Positions 11,311 through 22,870 of a DNA stretch of 64,000 nucleotides are shown one piece after another. Below the pieces are notes generated by a model. It saw nothing but the letters and a program-made list of their open reading frames with translations, did not search any database and was not told the origin of the DNA. Position 1 is the first letter of the stretch, and each line of letters begins with the position of its first letter. Position numbers and translations under genes: made by a program. Origin of the DNA: Carnegiea gigantea (taxonomy: Eukaryota; Streptophyta; Magnoliopsida; Caryophyllales; Cactaceae); assembly GCA_029747015.1 (NCBI GenBank), contig JAKOGI010000008.1:2127501-2191500 (forward strand). Direction: 5' to 3'.

Positions 11311-11492
11311 TGTTAAAGGAAAAGGCTAGAGAGAGAAACAATGGAAAATGGAGGGAAAATCATGTTTTCATATTTTGTTTTACTAAAGAATGCAACAGAG
11401 TACATGTTTATATACAATGAGCTAACAACGTCTAACAACCTCTAACAAAACTGACTAACAAACTCTAACAAACTGATTATTTAATCTCTACA
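11311..11492 (-). repeat. 3' LTR of the copia element
   Basis: 182 bp, TG...CA ends, next to the polypurine tract. Confidence 0.95.
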
Positions 11493-11505
11493 GCCCCCCC
11501 TCAAG
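11493..11505 (-). other. Polypurine tract
   Basis: On the minus strand CTTGAGGGGGGGC directly abuts the 3' LTR, the expected plus-strand primer site. Confidence 0.85.
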
Positions 11506-11846
11506 TTGGACTGGGATGAAAGACAAGTCCCAACTTGACAGATAAATCGTGATGCTGTGTGGCTGATAAAGGCTTAGTCATTATGTTAGCTAGCTGACAA
11601 TGAGAGCTAATATGAGATGTCTGCAGGAAGCCTTCTTGAAGTTTATCTCTTACATAATGACAATCTATATCCAGATGCTTTGTGCGATTGTGAAAAACGG
11701 GATTAGCTGCAATGTATTGAGCAGCTTTGTTATCACAGTAGAGTGTTAGAGGTAGAGGTAATGGAATCTGGAGATCCCTGAGGAGGCCAGCCATCCACAC
11801 AAGCTCACTCGTGGTCTCTGACATTGCTCGATATTCAGACTCAGCT
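11501..11846 (-). pseudogene. copia RNase H, C-terminal part
   Basis: Contains LYCDNKAAQYIA with an RNase H active-site aspartate, then NRTKHLDIDCHYVRDKL and the ANIMTKPL ending typical of copia pol. It is out of frame with the upstream RT because of the 34-bp duplication at 11,813-11,880. Confidence 0.85.
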
Positions 11847-11880
11847 GGTCTCTGACATTGCTCGATATTCAGACTCAGCT
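11813..11880. repeat. 34-bp tandem duplication in RNase H
   Basis: Units 11,813-11,846 and 11,847-11,880 are identical. Thirty-four is not a multiple of three, so the duplication shifts the frame and repeats the SAESEYRAMSET region. Confidence 0.95.
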
Positions 11881-13285
11881 GAGGACTTGGATACAGTAGC
11901 TTGTTTATTGGTTTTCCAGGAAACTAAGCAGCCACCAAGGAAAATGCAAAAGCCAGTGAGGGATCTTCCACTGGAGATGCATCTACCCCAATCTGCATCA
12001 GTGTAGGCTATGAGGTCAAGTGCAGCAGTTGCTGGATAGAATAGGCCAGCATTGACAGTGCCCTTAAGGTATCTAAGTAGATGGAGAGCTGCCTGCAAAT
12101 GTGGTCCTCTTGGTTGACTGACAAATTGACTAAGGTGTTGTACAGAGTAAGATATGTCTGGCCTGGTAATGTTGAGATACAATAATCTCTCAATGAGTCT
12201 TCTGTAAAGTTCAGGATTAGGAAGAAGATCTCCTTTGTCAATGGATAGTTTGAGATGGGTAGGGAGAGGAAAAGTGCTAGGTTTACAAGCTGTAAGGCCA
12301 GCATCCTTAAGAATAACAAGGAGATATTTTCTTTGATTGAGAAGTGTGCCTGCAGAGGATCTTGCCACTTCGATCCCTAGGAAATATCTCATAAGTCCCA
12401 GATCCTTGATAGTAAATGCTTGGTGAAGGGCTTGCTTGAGAGGAATGATATCAGCAATAGCTTCCCTAGTAATCAAGACATCATCAACATAAACAAGGAC
12501 AGTAAGAAATGTGACTCCAGAGCCTCTAGTGAAGAGAGAATAATCTTGTTTGGATTGAACAAATCCTTGGCTGATGAGAAATGTAGTAAGCTCTTTATTC
12601 CACTGTCTGGAGGCTTGCTTAAGCCCATATAATGATTTCTTAAGTCTACATACCTTGCCTTCAGCCTTTTCATATCCTGCTGGAGGTAGTATGTATACTT
12701 CCTTATCCAAAAAGCCATGAAGAAAAGCATTATTGATGTCCAGTTGATGTATAGGCCACTGCTTGACAGTGGCTAAGGTAATTAAGGTTCTCACCGTGGG
12801 CAACTTGGCAACAGGAGAGAAGGTATCTGTGTAATTTTCATCTAGAATCTGGTCAAACCCTCGAACAACAAATCTGGCCTTGAATCTTTCTACTGTACCA
12901 TCAGGTTTGAACTTAATCTTGTACACCCATTTGGAGCTAATGGCCTTTTTGCCAGGAGGTAAGTCAGTGATTTTCCAAGTATCATTGATCTCTAAAGCAG
13001 CTATTTTTTTGTTCATAGCATCAACCCATCTAGGGTCTTGGCTAGCTTGAGAAGAGGTGTGATGTTCTTTTAAGGAAAGAACATTACATAAGGAAGCAAC
13101 ATATGTAGGGTGCAAATGGTGAAAATCTGATTGTTGGAGTAAAGGATACAAGGCATTGGAGGGTGCTGTGTTGAATGTAGAAGTGGAGACAGAACAAGCA
13201 AAATCTTGGAGCCAACCAGGGGGTTTTATGGTCCAAGCAGTTCTTCTTAGAGGGGGAGATGGAACTGGAGGTGTGATGTTGGTAT
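11847..13285 (-). pseudogene. copia reverse transcriptase / RNase H N-terminal part
   Basis: About 480 codons of pol. KWVYKIKFKPDGTVERFKAR opens the copia RT domain; QLDINNAFLHG and VYVDDVLITRE carry the catalytic aspartates; YTDADWG and SAESEYRAM begin RNase H. Upstream the frame continues into the nested solo LTR, which cut it from integrase. Downstream it ends at the 34-bp duplication. The RT core itself looks intact. Confidence 0.9.
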
Positions 13286-13290
13286 GAGGG

Positions 13291-14897
13291 TGTTGAGTTC
13301 GTGAATATACAACCACAAGAGGGGGGTGAATTGTGGTGTCTGATTTTCGCGTTGTAAATAACAAACACCCTAGTAGAGGTTGTTCTCAAATGACAAACAC
13401 CCTGATAGCTTGTTTGCACGGGGTGTTCTCAATTATTGCAGATGCGAAAATCACCAAGATAAATGCGGAAAATAAAGCACACACAATTTTTACGTGGAAA
13501 ACACCTCTAGCCCAACTGAGGTGTGAAAAACCACGACCTACCTCGTGTAGGATTTAACCACTTTCACTAACGGGCTTCACACGTTACAAATGTAACACAC
13601 CTTGTTACAACTTGCAACCACGTAACCTTCTTCCCAAAGACAGGTTATACCACGTCCAACCTTCGCAAGATTAGACACGTCCAAGTCCACACGACTAGGA
13701 CACACTCACTCACTTTTCTGATTCAAGATCAGGGTTACAAACACTTTACAGGGGGTGCTTCTTACTAAGCAGATGTAAGGTACAATGAAGATCCTATTAT
13801 GCCAATGGTTTGAAAACTCAAAATCAAACACAGCTTGTCACGGTTTGCTTTTCAGAATGAAGCTCAAGAATCTTTGAGTGTAGACCGTGTTTTCTGATTT
13901 TTCCTGAATTTTTCAAAAAGCTGTGTTTAAGCAAATTCAACCTGAGTTTTCTATCTGCTCTTTTCTCGTGTGTTGTGTGTCTACTGGAAGAGAAAAAGCT
14001 GAGGTTTTTAAACACAAAAACCAACGGTCATAAGCCACAGAATCAGCTAAGTATAGAAAACGATTTTCAATCAGGAAATGTTCTCCTACGGCTAGTGATA
14101 AAATTTTGCCAAAATATAAGGGATTTGATATCTTAAAAGATAACCCTTATCTTCCCATAACCGTGAGGTGGATTCAAAAAAGCAACCAGAAATTTTCAGC
14201 TTTTGAAACTTTACCATATCCGAAAATATGGTCAAAGGAAATCTTTAAGTTTTGGCAAATCTCCCAAAACTTATTTTCGAAAATCTCCCATAATATTTTC
14301 AAGAAATATCCTTTCCAGAGAAATAGCAGTTTTGAAATTCAAGGAAAGTAATCTGGAGATCTTAGCCAACTAAAATAAATTTTCAAAGATAACCGGGTGT
14401 GGCTACTGCAGTTCAGAAACACCCTAGGCACCCTGTTCGCAGGGTTGTTCGCAACTGGTGTTCTGAAGCACTTAGCGCAAATACCGATTCAAGAGGTGTT
14501 TAAAATGATGTTTTCAATATTGGCATATTAACAAGAGTCTAAATAAATAAAACCTATATACCCAAGACTTCTTGTTTTGAATGTCATCTTGTCCAAGATT
14601 TATGGTGCTGCTGTGAACACCAAGGCCACCTTGTTTGCTGGGGTTGTTCTTTCCATTGCTAGAGTTCAGGAACATGCCTTACAATCAACTGTCGAGATGG
14701 TGTTCTTGACTTAATATAGAATCACCAAGTAAAACCTGTTTTGAAGACTTGTTCTCACATGTAGCAAACCAGTTAGTATAATAAAGAACACAAACACCAG
14801 TTAGGCCTGTTTGGAGACCGTGTTTGGAGCAACATTACTAGGACAAATTTTTACACTTGGATTTGTTATCATCAAAACTAAATATAATAACTCAACA
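13291..14897 (-). mobile_element. Nested SIRE-like copia solo LTR
   Basis: 1,607 bp with inverted ends TGTTGAG...CTCAACA, flanked by GAGGG at 13,286-13,290 and 14,898-14,902. Read on the minus strand it begins TGTTGAGTTATTATA followed by TTTTGATGATAACAAATCC, a motif I associate with SIRE/Maximus-type LTRs. Near its end is AATTCACCCCCCTCTTG, also typical. No internal coding region, PBS or second LTR is present, so it is a solo LTR left by recombination. It interrupts pol between integrase and RT. Confidence 0.85.
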
Positions 14898-14902
14898 GAG
14901 GG

Positions 14903-16363
14903 GTTTCTTGTGACTGAGAATCAGAGGAGTTAGGGGGGTGTCATGAAGAGAGGGTATAGGAATGAGTTCTTCTGTGATAGCAGGGGATGGAAGAATTGGT
15001 GTAACAAAGGACTGAGCATATTGAGTTGGGGAAAATAGTGCAAGGTCCTGGGATGCATCAGAATCTGAACATACAGGGATAAACTGAGGGATTCCATGAT
15101 TGGAAAGGTGCTGTTGTGCAGAGACATGCTGTTTAAAAGGAAAGATATTTTCTTCAAAGTGAACATCCCTACTAACAAATATGGTATGGTTGTCAAGGTC
15201 ATACAACTTGTATGCCTTTTGTCCTATAGGGTATCCCAATAGCATACACCTCCTGCCTTTAGCTGCAAATTTATCATGTCTGGGCTTGAGATTTAATGCA
15301 TAGCATAGGCATCCAATGGTTTTCAAGTGGGACATATCAGGTTTAGATCCATATAAACCTTCAAAGGGAGACTTCCATTTCAAAACAGAAGAAGGGAGTC
15401 GATTTATAATGTATGTGGCTGCAAGTATACAGGACCCCCAAAACTTGTCGGGAAGATTAGCATGAATTTTCATAGCTCTTACAGTCTCAACTAGATGTCT
15501 ATGCTTCCTTTCAACCCTTCCATTTTGTTGTGGAGTACCAGCAACACTTCTTTGATGAATGATGCCAAATTGTTTGAAAATAGAGCCACAATTTTCTTGA
15601 AAGAACTCAGTGCCATTATCAGTTCTAATAGTTTTGATGCTTGCTGAGAACTGATTCTGAACATACAAATTGAAGTTTCTTATTTGGTCAGGAACTTGCA
15701 TCTTGTTTTGCATCAAATAAAACCAGGTAAACCTGGTGTTATCATCAAGGATTGTAAGAAAGTAATGTGCTCCACTAGTGTCTGGTTTCCTATAAGGACC
15801 CCAAAGGTCTGCATGAACCAATTCAAATGGGGTAGTAGCTCTTGAATTGCTTACAGAGAAGGGAACTCTGTGAAACTTAGCCATCTGGCATGAATCACAA
15901 ATGAATTTACTCAAAACTTCACTAGAAATATCATCCAAGTGAGACAATTTGGATAAAGAGGCATGTCCTAGCCTTGTATGCATCAAAAACAAATCCTTAC
16001 AATCAACATTATTCACAATTCTTGAAGATTCTTCTCCTTTGGTATGTAAAGGATTGTCATCGGTGATGTGTCTGTGTTGAGAACCAGCAACCTGCAACTT
16101 GTAAAGTCCTGACTCATTGCTGCCATCAGTCACAATCCTTTTAGTAGTAGGGTCCTGTACCATGAACCCCTTTTTGGTAAACAAAGCCACGAAATCACTG
16201 TCTTCCAGCAGCTTGCTTATGGACAATAAATTGTACTTAAAATCCTTCACATATAGAACATTCTTGAGTGTAATTCCGGGACATATCTTTATGTTCCCTA
16301 CTATACTTACAGTCTTGGTATGTCCATCTGGTAATCTGACCAACACAGGCCTTTGCAAAGTTC
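14903..16363 (-). pseudogene. copia integrase region
   Basis: Shows the zinc-binding HTRLGH...CDSCQMAK segment and the DDE integrase core: HADLWGP, TIRTDNGTEF, and NGRVERKHRHLVE. Then LLGYPIGQKAYKLYD, a conserved post-integrase segment. It is out of frame with gag-protease because of a nine-base run (T on plus) at 16,364-16,372, and truncated at the nested LTR. Catalytic residues are present. Confidence 0.9.
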
Positions 16364-17577
16364 TTTTTTTTTGTGAAGTGAGGCAAGTAAGAAGACATGT
16401 GATCTGAAGCCCCTGTATCTACTATCCAAGACATACCAGTAGATTCATCTGGTTGTATGAAAGAAGAAGCAACTATGGAGTTACCTGCAAAGGCACTGGG
16501 AATTGGTCTAGCAGCAGCATTACCAGATCCTCCACCTTGACATTTGAGTGCCTTCAACACTTCTTGACAAACAACACTGATTAATGCTGTATTAGTGCCT
16601 TGAGCACTGTGCTGTTCTTCACTGATTTCCAGGGGGCTGTCCTGTTCAGAAATACTTGCATGATATTCTGAGGTTGCTACTTGTGCAGCTGTTTTCGTTC
16701 CATATTTTTCTTTGTACCAGTCTGGATATCCATGGATCTTAAAGCATTGATCAATGCTATGGCCTTTGATCTTACAGTGCTGACAGAATTTGTCATTCTT
16801 GGCTTTCTTGTTATCCTTTTTTGCAACAGGAATAGGCTTGGGACCTTGTTTGTGTACAGCATAAGCTTCAGCATCAGTTGTAACCTGCATGTTTTCTTTC
16901 AATTTTCTCTGCTTCTCCTGCTGTTGTATGATGTAATATGCCCTACTAACTGTAGGCAAAGGATCCATGGCAAGAATCTGATTCTTGATAGCATCATATC
17001 CAAAGTTTAGTCCCATAAGAAATTGAAAAAGCTTATTTCTGGATTCTAAATCCAGAATTTTTTTGTGTAAATTGCAAGTGCAAATTTTAGCAGCTGCACA
17101 GGGACACTTTGGGATTCCATCAATCTCCTGAAGTTCATCCCAATATTTCTTCATCCTTGAATAATATATCGAGACTGGATCATTTCCTTGTGATAAAAGA
17201 GCCAGATCACGATTTAATTGATATATCAAGGGCCCTTGAGCTTCCCCAAACCTCTCATCAAGTTCACTCCATAGTTCTTTAGCTGAAGGAACATACATCA
17301 AAGTTTCAGCAATGGTTGGAACCATGGAGTTCAGCAACCAGCATCGCACCATATAGTCACATCGAAGCCATTTTTGCAAATTTTCTGAATTTGCATCAGG
17401 CTTATTGCAGGATCCATCAATGAAACCCAGCTTCAATCGAGCCCCAAGAGCCATGCGAGCTGACCTACTCCAACCAGTAAAATTATCACCATCAAACTGC
17501 TTGTTTGTGAGTTGTAATCCTAGATGATCTGCTCCAGTCAAAGAAAACAGATCACCATTGGGAATTTCGGTCGCCAT
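16364..17577 (-). pseudogene. copia gag and protease N-terminus
   Basis: Starts at the ATG giving MATEIPNG (17,577). The gag domain runs to about residue 250; a CCHC knuckle, CQHCKIKGHSIDQC, lies near residue 265 and the protease motif WIVDTGASDHM near residue 385. The frame is lost at the A9 run on the minus strand. Most plant copia elements encode gag-pol in one frame, so this is most simply a mutation, though a programmed shift cannot be excluded by eye. Confidence 0.88.
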
Positions 17578-17753
17578 TGATATGGAAGAATCGAGAATTA
17601 GATTCTTGAAGATCAATCAGTTGATATTCTATAGAACAATCAAAGAATGTATGATTGATTCGAAAACAATCAATCGAATGAGAGAAATGTAGAGTTTGCT
17701 GGATGAATCAGATGTAAAATCAACCAATCAATGGAATCCAGGAGCTCAACCGT

Positions 17754-17767
17754 GAGCTCTGATACCA
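17754..17767 (-). other. Primer-binding site
   Basis: TGGTATCAGAGCTC on the minus strand, next to the 5' LTR; the classic initiator-methionine tRNA PBS of plant copia elements. Confidence 0.92.
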
Positions 17768-17949
17768 TGTTAAAGGAAAAGGCTAGAGAGAGAAACAATG
17801 GAAAATGGAGGGAAAATCATGTTTTCATATTTTGTTTTACTAAAGAATGCAACAGAGTACATGTTTATATACAATAAGCTGACAACCTCTAACAAACTCT
17901 AACAAAACTGACTAACAAACTCTAACAAACTGATTATTTAATCTCTACA
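17768..17949 (-). repeat. 5' LTR of the copia element
   Basis: 182 bp; differs from the 3' LTR at four positions around 17,878-17,900. Confidence 0.95.
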
Positions 17950-17954
17950 CCCGG

Positions 17955-17970
17955 TGCACCCTACCAAATC
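17955..17970 (+). pseudogene. U2: End of the split U2 pseudogene
   Basis: TGCACCCTACCAAAT continues the U2 copy broken at 11,310. Confidence 0.85.
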
Positions 17971-18405
17971 TTCACAAAAGTTATTATGTAGTTCACATCT
18001 CTCTTACGAGTTTGTGTTTGAGATTATTCTGCAGTTCATATCTCTGTTATTAGTTTGTGTTTGAGAGCTTCTATGTACGTGCAATAGTCAAATTATTCTG
18101 CCTTATACGTAGGTTATTAACTTTATTGATTTGTGGTTAAGGATAGACATAATCTGATCAGTGTACTCTACTGTGATTTTCTTAAGAGGTTTTTATTAGC
18201 TCATGGTTTCTTCATACCAAGTACATATTCTGTGGAGTTCCTAGTTGATACGGTTGGTAATTTATTGTTCTCTTCATTCTTTGACAACCTCAGGTGCATC
18301 AATGTGCAAGTGCTGCTGGAGTGCTGGGAAGATCTCGTGCACTCAAGGGCTAAGATAAAATGACCTCAGTTACTGTTTTGTATGACGGAAGTTGTATATT
18401 TTCCT
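17971..18405. repeat. Unit remnant with a local tandem repeat
   Basis: Array spacer sequence. Two copies of a roughly 50-bp block (TTCACATCTCTCTTACGAG and TTCATATCTCTGTTATTAG) lie at about 17,990-18,075. No gene was recognised. Confidence 0.5.
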
Positions 18406-18420
18406 AGAGCTGGAGTTTGT

Positions 18421-18421
18421 C

Positions 18422-18465
<44 letters not shown>

Positions 18466-18536
18466 GTGGGTAAGAAAGGTAAGACAAACAATCTAGGATG
18501 CCCTTCTCTCAAGGGCTCGTCCTAGATTATCCTCAA
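18421..18536 (-). mobile_element. Short SINE-like retroinsertion with 41-nt poly(T)
   Basis: Flanked by 15-bp repeats AGAGCTGGAGTTTGT (18,406-18,420) and AGAGCTGAAGTTTGT (18,537-18,551), one mismatch apart. On the plus strand it starts CGG, then 41 T, then about 72 bp including a hairpin with arms AATCTAGGA and TCCTAGATT. The T-run is the poly(A) tail of a minus-strand retroposon. Paralogous copies at about 42,620 and 58,940 lack the insert. The source family was not identified. Confidence 0.75.
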
Positions 18537-18551
18537 AGAGCTGAAGTTTGT

Positions 18552-18890
18552 AAGTGTCCTGTGGTCTTACAGTGACTTCCTTACCATCCTGAATTATAGC
18601 ACTGTTGTCTCTAAGAATGCCTTGAGACAAAAGTAGTATTGGTGTTTGTGGCCTTGTTGGAGCAGATTACCTGTCTGGCTGTTTGTCCCACGTTGTGACA
18701 CGTATACTGAGATTTGAGTATGAATATTGGTTGTGGGAATGGAGATATCTTGCCACAATATATAGGTTTTAGTTGGTAGAGCAAGATTCGGTAAATAAGT
18801 TGTGGTTCTGATTTTATCATCTTGTCAATGTTGGTATTTACAGTTTAAAGGAGTTAGCTGGGAGAATAACCTTGTCCAGCCAGTTTGATG
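18552..18890. repeat. Unit tail fragment
   Basis: Paralogous to about 29,510-30,320, 42,620-43,220 and 58,950-59,770. No gene recognised. Confidence 0.55.
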
Positions 18891-18898
18891 CTAATGCC

Positions 18899-19905
18899 TA
18901 GACTTTGCAAAAACTGAACCGATTCGAAAACCCGACCCAAACTTGTCTGAAAGTTTTGCCCATCAAGAAACCCACAAGTTAGCACATCAAACTCGACCCA
19001 AAATCCGAACCATCCCGTTTGACCCGAATATTATATCATTTTGTTTTTAACTTTTATCTAATTTATCTCTCTTAATAATAATGTTATTCATTATGTCAAA
19101 TAGTTTAAAGACATATGACTAGTGCATCCATTTGTGCAATTATAAATAGTAACCTTTCTTCCTGCATTCCATTCTTTGAACACATACTCAACTTATAATG
19201 GAAAACTTAAAAAAAATGAGTACGAAAGGTGCATTAAATGACTATCTAATCTAAATTTTTGATCTATAACTAAAAGATAATATCTCATACTTTTCTAATT
19301 CCCTTATGTTTAGTTTTTATCTTAACTGGTCTTGAATTATAATGCTACTGGTATAAAATGGGTCGATTGTGTTCGTGTTAACATTGGTACATTAATAAAG
19401 GGTACTTGATTAAACATTGTTGTGTAAGTTAATAAGAGTATCGACGTACTAAATGAGCTATTGGCGGGTCAAACCACTCTAACCCCTTAACTTGCTCTAG
19501 GAGGGCTTACCCACAACTGACCCGATTTGTTATTAATCTTATTTCAATGTATTGATCGCCCCACCCAATTCAAATGAGGGCATAATTCTTTGTCCGTTCA
19601 TACCTGACGTCCATATATTATAATGAAAAGTTTGGATATATTTAATATTCTTTTTGAAATATTACAATTTTTGTGCTACTGTCAATTTTGAGTAGTAAAT
19701 ATGTCAATTGATTTGATTTGGACCCAAGAAAGAGAACTCGCAAAAAATAAATTCTGAAACCCATTGGGTCAATTTGAAAATTGCAAAATCAAAATACGTC
19801 CACTCGTATTTTTTTCCGAACCCAAAATACATTCAATTTATATTTTATCCGAACCTAAAAATATTTAACTAGTATTTAACCTGCCCTTGCAAAATGACGG
19901 TTTTC
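18899..19905. mobile_element. hAT-like non-autonomous element
   Basis: About 1.0 kb with 8-bp flanks CTAATGCC (18,891-18,898) and GTGATGCC (19,906-19,913). Each differs by one base from CTGATGCC, the sequence at the uninterrupted paralogous site at about 30,309. An 8-bp target duplication is the hAT signature. The interior has proline-codon-like CCGACCC/CCGAACC motifs common in short hAT derivatives and no transposase frame. Terminal inverted repeats are not clear. Confidence 0.5.
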
Positions 19906-19913
19906 GTGATGCC

Positions 19914-20209
19914 CAAGGCGCTAAAAAGGAGATGCAGATTTGTGCGACATAAGAATTTCTGAACGTGGGCTATGGCGAAGTTTGTGTTGTATCGAAGTTA
20001 ATGTTCAACAATGAATATTTAAATCTCAAATCAATTAATTGTGCCAAAAGGTTAGTCCAATTGCAACCTACATTTTGTGAAACGATTTTATCATCTAGTT
20101 CGGAGGAACCCCTAACAAAATGCCTTACTTTAACCTTTTTCAGACCCCCCCAAAAAAAAATTCTAGTTTGGAGGAAAATATTTTTAAATTCATAACATAA
20201 CGAATATCG

Positions 20210-20280
<71 letters not shown>

Positions 20281-20884
20281 AGAAAAGTAAGTAAATAACA
20301 CGATACAACTATTATGGACTACTATTTTATAATTTTTCGCCTCAAATAAAAATTTGAACTAGAGACAGTTTTTGAATGGAAGAAAAATGATCATTGATTC
20401 ATAAATAACGTAGATCTATTTTTTTCTTTTGTATTAAAGTTCAAATTAAAGTTAAGATGGTCTAATTAAGAGGCAATCCATATGCCAATGCCATCAAGTA
20501 AAAGATTTGTTGACACCCAACAAAAAAATAAAATCATATGTGCTTCCACCTCTCTTCTTCGTATAGAAAACCCTAAATAGTAAATAGGGGGAACCAAATT
20601 AAAGTGACACAAAAGACAAAATTGATTTCGAACAAAAAATTAAAATAAAATTTATTCTAAAGTAGAAGTTATTCACAACTTCGGTAAGACCCACGATTGA
20701 AATAGCCCACTGCCGGCAGAGTGTAGACGAAAAAATCTCAACAGCTTTGCAAAAAAATAAAATAAAAAAATATTAAGATCTCAAGCGTTAAAAAGACAAA
20801 TCCCAACGTGCTAGAAGGCCAGTCCACTTGTAGCGTCAACATTATCATCCGTGATCCACAACCGTAGTCTACTAGACTAGTACA
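19914..20884. repeat. Unit tail, with (TA)n microsatellite at 20,212-20,273
   Basis: Resumes array sequence after the hAT-like insertion (CCCAAGGCGCTAAAAAGGAG; compare 43,212). It contains a 62-bp (TA)n tract and a C7-A9 junction near 20,145. No gene recognised. Confidence 0.6.
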
Positions 20885-21272
20885 ACACATGGCTAGCCCA
20901 GCCACGTCGGCCCGTCGTACGGCCTATGGCTGTGGGCCTAAATCCAATCCAAGTTTCTCTCTTTACCCGATCCGAACCGATCCGCTTCGGTGATCAAGTT
21001 TCGCGGCTTTTTAACTTTGTCGGTTTCTTCCCCTCTCTGGCTTCCCTCCTCAAACTCAACTTCTTCCCCCCCCCCCAAAAAAAAAGAAAAGAAAAAGTGA
21101 CAAGCACTGTCACTCAAGTGCTTTCTCAGTTCTACAAAAATGGCGATTTCACAAGTTCTTCTCCTTCTGTCCCAGATTTTTGAAGAATTCTACAAAAATA
21201 TGACGATTTTGCCGCTTACTTCACACTACCAACTCTGCTGTGTTGTTTCTCGTTAATTATAGCTCTGACAGG
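20885..21272 (+). repeat. 5' module of unit B with 38-codon frame
   Basis: Homologue of the 780-1,190 module. The short frame runs 21,140-21,256 (MAISQVLLLLSQIFEEFYKN start) and a strong splice-donor-like GGGTAAGTG follows at 21,271. A C11-A9 junction precedes it at 21,066-21,085. Confidence 0.6.
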
Positions 21273-21773
21273 GTAAGTGAAGAGGAGATTGCGCTGATCT
21301 TGTGGTATATCCGTTTAGGTTCTTTTGTTTCCTTGGTTTTGAATTGTTTGTGTCGATGCTTTGTATTTTTCAATTATTTAGCAGCTTATGAGATTTATGC
21401 TTCATTCTATGGTAGATTATCATGTTTCTGTGTGTCCAGCATGACTTGGGTGGTATAGATTCGACTGTGTTGTCGTTGTAGAAATTCAATTTTGCGAATT
21501 CTATGATAATTTTTGGATGAATGATTGTTCAAGCTTCCATCTTGGGCTAAATGGTCCGAAAATTGGTGAATCAAGGTTTACGGATTTTTGAATCTTAGAA
21601 AGTTAGGGGGGGAAAAAAAAGTAATTATGTGACTTTTACTTTTTAACTGCGGAATCACAAGTTTACTAATGGAAATGATTCATGATGGACTAGGAATTTG
21701 CTGCTAATTTTTATCTGGTTACAGTTTACACTACAGGCCTATTGCAATGTTGAAGGGCAAGTGCAATTGGATG

Positions 21774-21808
<35 letters not shown>

Positions 21809-22752
21809 GTGAATAGAGTTTTCAAGGTTGGGAATTTCAATTTTATTGGATTGTGCTTTCATGCCATGTTTGCACTTCACTTAAGCATGTGTTTATTGCT
21901 ATTTCTCCTATGAGTTATATTTCCATTTTTGAGCATGTGATCACATCTTCTGGCTGCAGTTTGATTTAGGTTTTTAAAATGTTAGTGGTCAAGAACTCCT
22001 TATGAACATCAATCAGATTGAAAATAAGAAGTAAAGAGGAACCTGCCTCTGATGATGTTAATCCTAAGAATGTGAACTGTGTTTTGATGAAGAACCTCCT
22101 TGTATTCTTTAAGCAAGCTAAGCAACGCAGCACTTAGTTCAACTTTTTCGAGTCTCATACTCTAATAGTTGGTGACAGCAATCCTTATCTGAGATATATT
22201 AGTCTGAGTTCTGTTTGCGTGATGATTTGTGCTTTCCTTCGACTTATGAGAATGTTCTACAATAATGGCTGAAACTGCAGAATATGCGTTGGGATTGGGA
22301 TATTCTACAGGCGCATTGGAGCTTAGACCTCTTATACTATTTTCATCTTGATGGCAATGAGCCAATCCTCTGGAGCTTGAAGCCACAGAAATCCCAAGTT
22401 CAGAAAGACAGGAGTCTTCTGATTCTAATAAGGTGAATATGGCTGAGTCATAGTTGTCCTGTTTTGAGTTCCTTTTTTTTTTTTGAGTTCAATACACATT
22501 ACTGCTTGTTGCACGTTATAGTTGCATAGAACTCCTGCTAGATTAATTTGCTTATTATGGTTTGTCACTGGGTTTTCCCACAGTAGAAGTTCTTAAATTT
22601 CTTACAAGGGGTCCTTTATAAAACTAACTAGTGTGCAGTTCTTCCAACTGTGATAGTTGTTGTTAAAATTTGATTGAAATGTCCTTTTGGGGGGGGGGGG
22701 GTTGGTTCAGGGGGAATGACTTTTCATAGTCCCTATGCTTATTATAAAAGCA
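21273..22752. repeat. Unit B spacer upstream of U6-2
   Basis: Paralogous to 32,960-34,110 and 53,770-55,600. It contains a T-run near 21,778 and a G13 run near 22,690. No gene recognised. Confidence 0.5.
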
Positions 22753-22753
22753 A

Positions 22754-22797
22754 GTCCCACATTATGATTTCATGAAACGGGTTAGATGTCTATATTT
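22754..22797 (+). promoter_or_regulatory. U6-2 promoter (USE + TATA)
   Basis: USE GTCCCACATTA at 22,754-22,764; TATATTT at 22,791, 28 bp before the start; gap 26 bp. Confidence 0.87.
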
Positions 22798-22818
22798 GTA
22801 CACAACAGGCCGCTTATT

Positions 22819-22838
22819 GTCTCTTCGGAGACATCTGA

Positions 22839-22870
<32 letters not shown>

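Larger units (their letters stand above)
11311..17949 (-). mobile_element. Ty1/copia retrotransposon, Ale-like, with nested solo LTR
   Basis: A 6.64-kb minus-strand element: two 182-bp LTRs (TGTTAAAGG to CTCTACA) flanked by CCCGG, a PBS (TGGTATCAGAGCTC, initiator-Met tRNA type) and a polypurine tract. Domain order is gag, protease, integrase, RT, RNase H, as in copia. Short LTRs and a gag with GDNFTGWSRSARMALG suggest the Ale/Retrofit lineage. Without the nested LTR the element would be about 5.0 kb. The LTRs differ at four positions by eye, so insertion is fairly recent. Three lesions (an A-run frameshift, a solo LTR in pol and a 34-bp duplication) make it non-autonomous. Confidence 0.95.
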
